Of a stretch of DNA of 64,000 nucleotides, positions 8,548 through 15,536 are shown one piece after another. The notes below the pieces were generated by a model. It did no database searches, had not been told where the DNA came from, and saw only the letters and a program-made list of their open reading frames with translations. Position 1 is the first letter of the stretch. Each line of letters starts with the position of its first letter. The position numbers and the translations under genes were made by a program. The DNA lies in the NCBI GenBank assembly GCA_041399155.1, contig JAWKTI010000006.1:186001-250000 (forward strand), written 5' to 3'. This DNA is from Zavarzinella sp. GTDB taxonomy: Bacteria > Planctomycetota > Planctomycetia > Gemmatales > Gemmataceae.

Positions 8548-9131
8548 TTAATTTCTAGTTCACTAACAGCAACAACTTTATTTCTGGATACTGACCAAAA
8601 ATTAGCGTCAATAAGAAAGGTTTCACTAACTCCATTATCATATACAACATTTGCAAGTTGATATTCAATTAGTTTTGGTGGATGTAGCATTTGCAGAAAA
8701 TTATACAGGTCTTTAGCGATTTTCTTGTAGCTTTTTTTCGTTTGTTCTTTCTCATGATCCCAAAAGAAAATTGCCCCATTATCACTTTGTCGTGTTGAAA
8801 TCAAGAATAAATTATCACCTTCTTCTGATGCAATAGGAAGTGTCCATTCAGGAATTCTTTCCTGGTAGATCTCCAAGAAAAATTTAATACTATTTGATAA
8901 CTTGCATTTGACCCCTAAGAACATATCAATAGCTGCATCGTCATAGGGACGCTTTCCAAACTTAACAACATACAATTTCGGTTTGCCACCGTTTTGTTGC
9001 AACAGAAATTCTCGATACTGAATTGGTATAGTGTTACCTATTTCTTCTTCAAATTGAGTAATAGTTTCATGATCAGCTGCCTTAACTGGCTTTATCAGAT
9101 CAATTTTAAATTTAGAATCATTGATTTTCAT
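8538..9131 (-). CDS. SMI1/KNR4 (SUKH) family immunity protein
   Basis: The 197-residue protein has the SUKH signature: an N-terminal helix-turn (ITQFEEEIGNTIPIQYREFLLQQNGGKP), followed by WTLPIASEEGDNLFLI and GAIFFWDHE, then KIAKDLYNFLQML. SUKH proteins are broad immunity factors that bind nuclease and other toxins of polymorphic systems, acting in the cytoplasm. It lies on the same strand between Imm11-like genes and Hint copy 2. A C-terminal extension after LQMLHPPK is not part of the core fold. The toxin it matches is not evident beside it, so it may be an orphan immunity gene. The coding region is AT-rich and intact. Confidence 0.85.
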   Translation of the reverse strand: MKINDSKFKIDLIKPVKAADHETITQFEEEIGNTIPIQYREFLLQQNGGKPKLYVVKFGKRPYDDAAIDMFLGVKCKLSNSIKFFLEIYQERIPEWTLPIASEEGDNLFLISTRQSDNGAIFFWDHEKEQTKKSYKKIAKDLYNFLQMLHPPKLIEYQLANVVYDNGVSETFLIDANFWSVSRNKVVAVSELEINPA

Positions 9132-9314
9132 TTTTTATATTTTAGCTCATGAAAGTTTACATATATTGAAACTCCGCCACTATGGCCAGCTGCACGATGA
9201 ACATCTGTCTGAATGCCCGACAGCTGGCCAAGGGGTGTAAAAGCGGTCGGTATCAGGAGCAGAGCAGTGATGAACCGAATCTGCTCGCCCGCCTGCACGA
9301 GCGCACCGGCAGCG

Positions 9315-9863
9315 CTATAATTCTATTCGGAAGCCATTGACATGATATTCCTTAAAAAGTTGAAATATCTCTTCAGATACAACAATTGGCAACCTCCAAT
9401 CTTTGACACGAAATATCTTTTGTTGTTGCAACTTTGTTCTTTCGATTTTCAACTTAAGGACAAAGCTGGGTAGCCCGCGACGATATTCTAAAAAATAATT
9501 ATCTTCATAATAACTAATTACACAGGAATGGTCAAGACAATCAATAACATTCAATACATTAAGTATGTAATATGTACCATATCCAGTGATGGTGGTTTCA
9601 ATTAACTGGATCTCACTACCACAAGCATTGTTCAAAGCATTTGCAACTTCCGTCGAAATCACAGGGTATCCATACATTAAAAAAGTAACTGCTGACTGAT
9701 TTCCTTCGCGTTTAACGTCAAAGTGAATTGAATCTCCAGTATATTTGGTTCCCGAAGCGAATATCCACGGATTGATTTTTTCACCAGAAGTATCCTTCGG
9801 CGCAACCAAATACCAATCTGTTTCACGTCCAACTGGTATTAATGAATAGTAACGATTTTTCAT
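9315..9863 (-). CDS. Imm11-like (DUF1629) immunity protein, copy B
   Basis: The 182-residue protein is a paralogue of the product at 10142-10687. Both share MxxxYYSLxPxGRExDWYL, the SAVTF and SAITF strands, GSEIQLIETTITGYGTYYILN against GDEIQLVESTVKGHGNYYILN, LDHSCV, and the closing IFRVKDWRLPIVVSEE. That layout fits the Imm11/DUF1629 immunity family; the assignment is from memory. Just upstream, ending 2 bases before the start codon, lies the decayed remnant of an AHH-type toxin, so this immunity gene has outlived its partner. No signal peptide or membrane segment is present. Confidence 0.7.
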   Translation of the reverse strand: MKNRYYSLIPVGRETDWYLVAPKDTSGEKINPWIFASGTKYTGDSIHFDVKREGNQSAVTFLMYGYPVISTEVANALNNACGSEIQLIETTITGYGTYYILNVLNVIDCLDHSCVISYYEDNYFLEYRRGLPSFVLKLKIERTKLQQQKIFRVKDWRLPIVVSEEIFQLFKEYHVNGFRIEL

Positions 9864-9865
9864 AG

Positions 9866-10100
9866 TTAGAATCCGAAATCAGATGGTTTACTATTGCGAC
9901 TTTCAAATCCGAATCTGCCAACTGTTGCTGGTGTTCGCAGAATACCGCCCAAGGGTGTTGAAGGATCTCTCACTTCATTTTTAATCTTTAATAATTCATT
10001 TCTGAATGCCCGACTGTCGTGTGGACATAATGTGGAAATTATTCGTGTAGTTCACTCAGGTCCGCGCCACGTCGTGGATGGTCAAGGGTTAACGTGGAGA
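9866..10100 (-). pseudogene. Remnant of AHH-type toxin tip
   Basis: On the minus strand the frame ending at 9866-9868 reads DSRAFRNELLKIKNEVRDPS, TPLGGILRTPA, and ends ESRNSKPSDFGF. This aligns with the C-terminus of the AHH tip at 10690 (SREVQDPYSSLGALLRN, ESHNTKPSDFGL). Upstream the similarity fades through stop codons around 10035-10080, and no HH motif remains. It directly precedes Imm11-like copy B, mirroring the intact toxin-immunity order next door. It is a 5'-truncated pseudogene from a duplicated toxin-immunity pair. Confidence 0.7.
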
Positions 10101-10141
10101 TAATCGTCGAAGTCGAAAACACTATGGACTATAGGAACTTC

Positions 10142-10687
10142 CTAAGTTGCCCGCATTCCACCACTACCGAATTTCTTGAATACCTTATATACATCATCAC
10201 TAACTACAATCGGTATTTCCCAGTCTTTAACACGAAAAATCTTGTTATGATTCAACTTAGTTGTATCGATTTTCATCATCCCTACTGCCCGGGGTTTTCC
10301 CCTCAATCGATTTTCTTCAAAATCTTTTGGGTAGTACTGTCGAACACAGGAATGGTCGAGGCAATCAACAATATTCAAAACATTGAGTATGTAATAGTTG
10401 CCGTGCCCTTTAACTGTTGATTCAACTAACTGGATTTCGTCACCGCAAATTTTGGCTAATTCGTTGGCAATTTCGGCTGACAGCACCGGAAAACCATATG
10501 CAGAAAAAGTAATAGCACTATGATTGCCTTCATACTTGACATCAATGTATATCTTATCACCCATATACCTGGTTCCATCGGTAAATAACCACACATCAAT
10601 TTCTGTGCCGGTAACATCTGCTGGCACCTTCAAGTACCAATCTTCTTCACGACCAATTGGCATTAACGAATAGTATTGGCTGCTCAT
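10142..10687 (-). CDS. Imm11-like (DUF1629) immunity protein, copy A
   Basis: The 181-residue paralogue of 9315-9863 starts 2 bases after the stop of the AHH toxin tip on the same strand, so the pair is probably translated together. The shared landmarks are YYSLMPIGREEDWYL, GDEIQLVESTVKGHGNYYIL, CLDHSCVRQYY and KIFRVKDWEIPIVVSDDVYKVF. The close spacing supports a role neutralising the neighbouring nuclease in the cytoplasm. The family name rests on recognition of the layout, not on a search. Confidence 0.72.
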   Translation of the reverse strand: MSSQYYSLMPIGREEDWYLKVPADVTGTEIDVWLFTDGTRYMGDKIYIDVKYEGNHSAITFSAYGFPVLSAEIANELAKICGDEIQLVESTVKGHGNYYILNVLNIVDCLDHSCVRQYYPKDFEENRLRGKPRAVGMMKIDTTKLNHNKIFRVKDWEIPIVVSDDVYKVFKKFGSGGMRAT

Positions 10688-10689
10688 GT

Positions 10690-11052
10690 TTATAATCCAA
10701 AATCTGATGGCTTTGTATTATGACTTTCAAACCAGCTTGCTCGGTTTCTCAGTAGTGCACCCAAACTTGAATATGGGTCTTGGACTTCTCTACTAATTTT
10801 TGTCAACTCGCTTTCGATCGCTTTTCGATAAGCGGCTGACCCTCTCCTGAGTCCTTTAACTCGTTTAGCCAGCCTAGTGTACACTTCATAATTATAGAAA
10901 CCGTGCGATACATAATGATTTTCCAAACGAACAATATTTTTTACATGACTTAATCTCATCCCAGCGCCTGCAAATAACTCTTCAAAATGACGTCTCCAAG
11001 CGCCATTGTTGGAAGCAAGGTGATGGTCTTCTACTGCTTTGCTCATCCTCAC
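10690..11052 (-). CDS. AHH/HNH-type nuclease toxin tip
   Basis: The 120-residue segment carries the core of the AHH nuclease tips of RHS-type toxins: EDHHLASNNGAWRRHFEELF, then AGMRLSHVKNIVRLENHYVSHG and YNYEVYTRLAKRVKGL. The paired His in EDHH corresponds to the conserved catalytic/metal site, and the 'G....N.V.L..H..HG...Y' block fits HNH/ENDO VII toxins that cut DNA. The frame is open upstream to about 11088 (VVDEHGTTIRSPKKV), but in a different frame from Hint copy 3, so the fusion is broken by an indel near 11095. The matched immunity gene follows 2 bases later. On its own it has no secretion signal. Confidence 0.72.
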   Translation of the reverse strand: MRMSKAVEDHHLASNNGAWRRHFEELFAGAGMRLSHVKNIVRLENHYVSHGFYNYEVYTRLAKRVKGLRRGSAAYRKAIESELTKISREVQDPYSSLGALLRNRASWFESHNTKPSDFGL

Positions 11053-11090
11053 CTTTTTAGGGCTTCTGATTGTCGTCCCATGCTCGTCAA

Positions 11091-11420
11091 CTACTGCGGC
11101 CTTGATACATGCTTATAAGAAGAATTCGCATTATGGGCCCAGACACTGAAGCCCCACGTGGGGTCGCCGACGAAGTAGGTGTGGTAGTCGCTGATGCGGA
11201 AGTTGTAAACCGTTTCGACTTCGCCACTGTCGGCCACGCCTTCGACAGGCAGATACTGTTGATCCTCCGACTGGAGCAGGTCGCCGGGCTGCAGGAACTT
11301 CGCGGGCACCCACCCCTGGTACTCGACATAAAACGGATCCTCGGCCGCGGTGCGGATGATCCTGCCACCCACATGAAGATTCAGATTCGGGGCACAAAGA
11401 TTCCAGCCTACGCGATTACT
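11091..11420 (-). pseudogene. Truncated pretoxin Hint module, copy 3
   Basis: The frame reads NLNLHVGGRIIRTAAEDPFY, GWVPAKFLQPGDLLQSED, EVETVYNFRISDYHTYF and GFSVWAHNANSSY, then stops at a TAG (from 11091). This is the best-preserved Hint half-domain of the three copies, but its N-terminal half with the nucleophilic Cys is replaced by REP-type palindromic DNA. The AHH toxin tip continues in the -1 frame just downstream, so a one-base indel separates the releasing module from the toxin. In known polymorphic toxins 'WVHN/WAHN' marks the Hint end where the tip begins. Confidence 0.75.
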
Positions 11421-11537
11421 TGTTCAAGGCTTCGCCCTGGATTCCCGCCTACGCGGGAATGACGGTTTTCAGGTAGGCATCGGTTAACAGGTTGTTCTTC
11501 GAATTTACTGCCTGAGATTGTACCCGCCTATGCGGGA
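11121..11537. repeat. Direct repeat unit 2 (Hint module plus REP palindromes)
   Basis: This is the 417-base partner of 8136-8547, including the same non-coding tail with palindromes at about 11444-11464 and 11521-11540. A shorter third copy covers 6447-6682. Recombination between the two long copies, which lie in the same orientation, would delete the 2.98 kb that carries the AHH tip, both Imm11-like genes and the SUKH gene. Confidence 0.85.
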
Positions 11538-12087
11538 ATGACGGTTCTGGTGGTTTCGGATTAATTGTGCTAATTCAAGGCTTCGCCCTGGATTCCCGCC
11601 TACGCGGGAATGAGGGATGCCAAACTGCGGTTTTCAGGCAAAACCTGCCCGTGGTGAAAGTTCCAGTCAATCCAAATGAATTGGTGGCACTTCACACCAC
11701 AGGGCAGCATTGGTGTTGTTTTTCGAGTTGTCAAAGATCAATTCCAAAGCATGGACTTATTTTCACGCACATATAATATATCCTCGTGTCTGCCAATTTT
11801 GGCAATTTTTTTATCGCCGGGACGATTTTTCGCGAAAAATGGCTGTCGTAACTGCTTATTCAGTATTAAGTTGCGGCGAATCAATCTTTTTTGTGAATTT
11901 TTGCAAAATTGCTATCACCTCTTTGGATCGATCGACCAAAATAGTGCCGTTTGAGATCGGAAAATTGATTTTTGCTGCTAACAGCACTGGTCAAGTGCTG
12001 GCACTTCAAACTGGTTGAATTGGATGTCCGCCTACGCCGGAGTGATAATTTCGGCGTGCACTTAGCTTATTCGTATGTTATTTACAA
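11538..12087. other. Gene-free stretch with REP-type palindromes
   Basis: No convincing gene is seen. A further ATTCCCGCCTACGCGGGAAT palindrome lies at about 11591-11610 and a degenerate one near 12024-12046. The rest is AT-rich, and its short plus-strand frames lack ribosome sites and family resemblance. Confidence 0.5.
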
Positions 12088-12183
12088 TTACACCTGTTCT
12101 GCTACTTGCAGTGCGGCACGCAGTTTGCTCAGTGCGGTAGCCTGAACCTGACGTACACGTTCCTTTGACAGGCCGAGTTGTTG
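12088..12183 (-). pseudogene. Remnant of sigma-70 factor region 4
   Basis: About 30 codons on the minus strand read QQLGLSKERVRQVQATALSK followed by LRAALQVAEQV and TAA. This is the helix-turn-helix of sigma region 4.2, which recognises the -35 element, with the usual 'LS.ERVRQ...AL.KLR' pattern. An in-frame stop lies immediately upstream, and the rest of the sigma gene is absent. It is a short 3' remnant of an RpoD/group 2 sigma-factor gene. Confidence 0.7.
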
Positions 12184-12213
12184 TTATTCCTTCATTTGTG
12201 GCAAGGTTTTACC

Positions 12214-12774
12214 ATGAAGTGTTTTTATCCAAAGATGCTCTGTGTGCTAAGTATGTTCTTCACTTCATGTGATAAACAGGAAAAAAGCGGCCAATCCTCT
12301 ACTACCGCAACGCAACCGCCAACGAACACCTTGCAGAAAGGTAATACAGGAGATCTTCCACCAGCAGCAAAAACGGGAAATTCTCCCGCGAATGATCAGA
12401 TCAATCCTGAGATGAAGAATGACCCCACAGAACTAATGAAGTTCCAGGGGAAGTGGAAAATGGTTGAAGTACGATTGGGAGATTTTGTACGAAAACCAAC
12501 CGATATTTTCTGGACGATCGCAGAAAACACCGTTACGGTCGATGAGGCGATGCGAAAAAGCCAAACGGCGAAGTTAATCATCGACACTGCCTCTACACCA
12601 TTCAAGATTGATCTGCTTGGCAAGGGACAACCCGTTGATCGTGCGATATTTAAATTTGAAAATGATCAATTAATCATTTCTGTTGCTGATGAAGAAAATA
12701 TCCCACGCCCCACTGTCTTTGACCCGATGTCAAAGACAGCCGTGATGTTTGTACTGGAGAAAGTAAAAGAATAA
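12214..12774 (+). CDS. TIGR03067-domain lipoprotein
   Basis: Starting at the ATG at 12214, the 186-residue product has a lipoprotein signal (MKCFYPKMLCVLSMFFTSC) with a lipobox around Cys19. A low-complexity Thr/Pro/Asn linker follows, then a TIGR03067 domain beginning ELMKFQGKWKMVEVRLGD and ending with the PMSKTAVMFVLEKV strand. TIGR03067 domains are abundant in Planctomycetes and have no known biochemical function. An earlier TTG start at 12178 would spoil the signal peptide. The 5' end lies beside the sigma-factor remnant on the other strand. Likely membrane-attached and facing the periplasm. Confidence 0.8.
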   Translation: MKCFYPKMLCVLSMFFTSCDKQEKSGQSSTTATQPPTNTLQKGNTGDLPPAAKTGNSPANDQINPEMKNDPTELMKFQGKWKMVEVRLGDFVRKPTDIFWTIAENTVTVDEAMRKSQTAKLIIDTASTPFKIDLLGKGQPVDRAIFKFENDQLIISVADEENIPRPTVFDPMSKTAVMFVLEKVKE

Positions 12775-13134
12775 GGAAAACACCGCGTTTACTTTTGGGA
12801 TTGCGACAGGTTGACCTGAATTTCGGCTACAAATGCCTCCACCAGCTACAGAAATCAGCAACTATTTGCCTGCCAACATTCCTGCAAGGCCAGTATCGTC
12901 TTGGTTTTCTCTTCAGGTGATGGATTTTCTGGTGGGCCACCGTCCAGCCCCCATCCCGCGCAGGGAAGGGGGTGAAGGCAATTCAGAATCAATCTATTCA
13001 TCGTGGCGTGCGGAAAATTGAGAGCCCCGACATTCAAATGGCCCTTGGCAAGTATTGACATGTATGTACAGTAATCTATTGGTCGTTTTTTGCTTGTAAT
13101 GGTTGGTCGTCCTGCTTGCACCACGGAATGAGAT
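12775..13134. other. Intergenic, 360 bp
   Basis: Nothing gene-like is supported here. The short frames have no ribosome site. The stretch must contain the promoter of the SWIM-like gene, but no clear -35/-10 pair stands out. Confidence 0.4.
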
Positions 13135-14577
13135 ATGCCGCTGAATGTACCCTTGACGGAAGAAATGGTCCGGAACATGGCTCCGGACGAAAATGTGCTG
13201 GAACAAGCTGCAGAAATTGTTGCTGGCAACCGCATCCTCAATCCGGGCGTTTCTGCTGATGGCACGTGGCTGCTGGCAGAGGCACAAGGGACCGCGCGCG
13301 ACCCCTACTATCTTTCAGCCGACTTTATCGACCCGAATAATCCCGTATTTCGCACGAATTCTCCAAGCCGTTTCAATCCAGACAAGTACAGCCTGGGTTT
13401 GCTGCTGGCCTACATTCAGAACCCCGACAGTTTTACCACCCAGGAACCGAGCGACGACCTGGTGTTCAAGCGGGAGAAGAAGCTGGCGGCGGATGATCGC
13501 AAGAAATTTGGCCCTTCCGCACCGAAACGCCCCACCAAAAAGGGGATTGATAAAGCCAAAGTGGCCCGTGCGGATGCTCTTGATCATGCAGATCACCTGC
13601 TGACCGAACTGGTGGCCACGGGCGACTGGTTTGCCACCAGCAAAATTGAAAAAATTGAAAAAACAGCCAAATCTCTGGCAGATGTCAACCTGAACAGTGC
13701 GAATATGGCCTATCGCAACCTACTGATGACCTGCAAGATGAAAGGGATTTCCGATGATGAGCGGAAAATGCTGGCGTGCGACGCCATCGGCAAATTGTGG
13801 GGCATTCTGAACTCCTCTCGGGCCTACATTCGCCACGATGCCCCCGCTGGAGAGGCCAGTGAAGCGGTGTATTACAGTTTCGTCGATGAAGTGCTGGGGC
13901 TGGATTTACACGCCAGTGATCTGATCGAAAAAGGCTTCGTTCAACAAGATATGACCCTGCTGGAATTAGCCTACGAACGCACCGATGACGATGCCAGACA
14001 ACAGCGAATCGAGTTGAGCAACCTGATTAATGTGGCTACAGGCGAAATTTACCACTCGTACGCGGTGCGTGCCTATCGTTCGGTTAACCAGATTCTGGAA
14101 CAGCCCAGTTATGCCGCACCTATGGTGGTTTCTCAGGCTGCGGTGGTGCCGTTTCTCATTAATCCCCGTATCCGCTGGGATCGCTCTGCTGAACAGGGCA
14201 ACCGCGATTACGATGAGGCACTAGCCAGTGTTTACCAGTTCGCTGCCACCGATTTCAGTTCAGCAATTGAACGATTTCGGCAGCAATTAATGCACCCTCT
14301 GGCCCCACAGGAAGCGGTATTTCTGCTGAAACCCACCGATGTGGGGCGGGTGCGGGATCAGCAGGTGATTGCCGATGAAGAAGGCCAGCGAATTGTGCTG
14401 GCAGACCGACGCAAAGGTTATTCCAACATCGAAAATCTGTTGCGTGGCTATGCCAGTCTGGCCAAAGAACAACCTGCGGTGCTGATTCGGTTATTCTATC
14501 GTCCGTTAGATCGTTCGATTGTTGGCTTACCTCTGGCCGCATTGACCGAAAAAGTCCACCTTCGCCTGGGTCTGTAA
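13135..14577 (+). CDS. SWIM-like protein with all zinc ligands replaced
   Basis: The 480-residue soluble protein has an N-terminal region (about residues 50-90) that follows the SWIM zinc-finger template: ARDPYYLSADFIDPNNPVF, then TNSPSRFNPDKYSLGLLLAY. A canonical SWIM would read CxCPSRKxPCKHxLxLLL. Here the Cys, Cys, Cys and His positions are Thr, Ser, Asp and Tyr, so zinc cannot be bound in the usual way, while the flanking residues (PSR, P, K, LGL) are kept. A charged linker (KREKKLAADDRKKF) follows, then a mostly helical body of unknown family. SWIM domains usually bind DNA or proteins. The SWIM relationship is my inference from the pattern. The frame is intact and no neighbour suggests its role. 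Confidence 0.7.
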   Translation: MPLNVPLTEEMVRNMAPDENVLEQAAEIVAGNRILNPGVSADGTWLLAEAQGTARDPYYLSADFIDPNNPVFRTNSPSRFNPDKYSLGLLLAYIQNPDSFTTQEPSDDLVFKREKKLAADDRKKFGPSAPKRPTKKGIDKAKVARADALDHADHLLTELVATGDWFATSKIEKIEKTAKSLADVNLNSANMAYRNLLMTCKMKGISDDERKMLACDAIGKLWGILNSSRAYIRHDAPAGEASEAVYYSFVDEVLGLDLHASDLIEKGFVQQDMTLLELAYERTDDDARQQRIELSNLINVATGEIYHSYAVRAYRSVNQILEQPSYAAPMVVSQAAVVPFLINPRIRWDRSAEQGNRDYDEALASVYQFAATDFSSAIERFRQQLMHPLAPQEAVFLLKPTDVGRVRDQQVIADEEGQRIVLADRRKGYSNIENLLRGYASLAKEQPAVLIRLFYRPLDRSIVGLPLAALTEKVHLRLGL

Positions 14578-14811
14578 CCCACGTGGGATCAGGACAGGTT
14601 GAAAGAGGTTTATTATATTAATGAAAACTCACTAATTTTCCTGTCCGGGTTCAGGTGGGGGGCGAATTTTCATTTTTTCCTCAAATGAACCGATCTGTGG
14701 TGCGAACGTACCTGATAGAGAGTCTCCTGCGTGGGAGAAGTAGGTGCAGTGCCTTTATTTCCCTAAATGGTTCTGCTATAATCACTTAACGGTTTTTACC
14801 AGTATCTGTTC

Positions 14812-15519
14812 ATGCAGCTTGTCTGTGGAAAATGTCAGCGGTCACTCTCGGAACTAGCGGAAGGCGTCCGCTATTGTCCCTATTGTGGCAGTCGAATTTC
14901 CACAATTCCCGATGGACATGAAGCCCCCACCGGCACGTACGAATTTGATGATCTCAGCTCTGCGGGTACCGATTCTGGCCTGATGCCCATTGGAAATGGC
15001 CGCACCCGTGGGCAGATGCCGGACGAAATTGGCCCATTCAAATTGCTGAAAGTGCTTGGCTCTGGTGCGATGGGCACCGTTTTTGAGGCGATTCACAAAG
15101 AAACGCAGCAACCTGCCGCCGTCAAACTGCTCGATCCCCGCCTGGTGGATAACGCCGTCTCGGTCGAGCGTTTTCGGCAGGAAGGCCGCTTAGCCAGTCA
15201 GATCAACCACCCCCATAGTGTGTTCGTCTTCATTGCTGATGCAGATGCGGGCTGGCCCTACATTGCCATGGAATTAATGCCTGGCAACACGTTGAAAACA
15301 CTGATTGATGAAGAAGGCCCGCTGGAACCGCTGCGGGCGGTGCGTCTGGCAATTGAGATCGTTGATGGGTTGAATGAAGCCCACCGCAATGGGGTGATTC
15401 ACCGCGATGTCAAGCCTTCCAACTGTTTCCTGACAGCCGACGGCCACGTGAAGGTGGGGGTGATTTTGGACTTTCCAAGGCGGTTGGCTCCAGCTCTAAT
15501 GCTCGCGAAAAAGGGCTGA
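14812..15519 (+). CDS. Ser/Thr protein kinase, N-terminal part (frameshifted gene)
   Basis: This frame gives an N-terminal zinc ribbon (CGKCQRS...YCPYCGSRI, residues 5-30), then a kinase domain from about residue 75. It has the Gly loop LGSGAMGTVFEA, the ATP-binding Lys in AAVKLLD, an alpha-C Glu in RFRQEGRLA, and the catalytic loop VIHRDVKPSNCFL. The frame is lost just before the DFG motif: after HVKVG a run of five G (15454-15458 region) shifts reading, and this ORF ends at 15519. The second frame resumes exactly with GDFGLSKAVGSS. Two extra G, or one missing base, would explain the break. Either the gene is inactivated or the run is an assembly error. Confidence 0.82.
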   Translation: MQLVCGKCQRSLSELAEGVRYCPYCGSRISTIPDGHEAPTGTYEFDDLSSAGTDSGLMPIGNGRTRGQMPDEIGPFKLLKVLGSGAMGTVFEAIHKETQQPAAVKLLDPRLVDNAVSVERFRQEGRLASQINHPHSVFVFIADADAGWPYIAMELMPGNTLKTLIDEEGPLEPLRAVRLAIEIVDGLNEAHRNGVIHRDVKPSNCFLTADGHVKVGVILDFPRRLAPALMLAKKG

Positions 15520-15536
15520 CCCGCACAGGCACCTTT

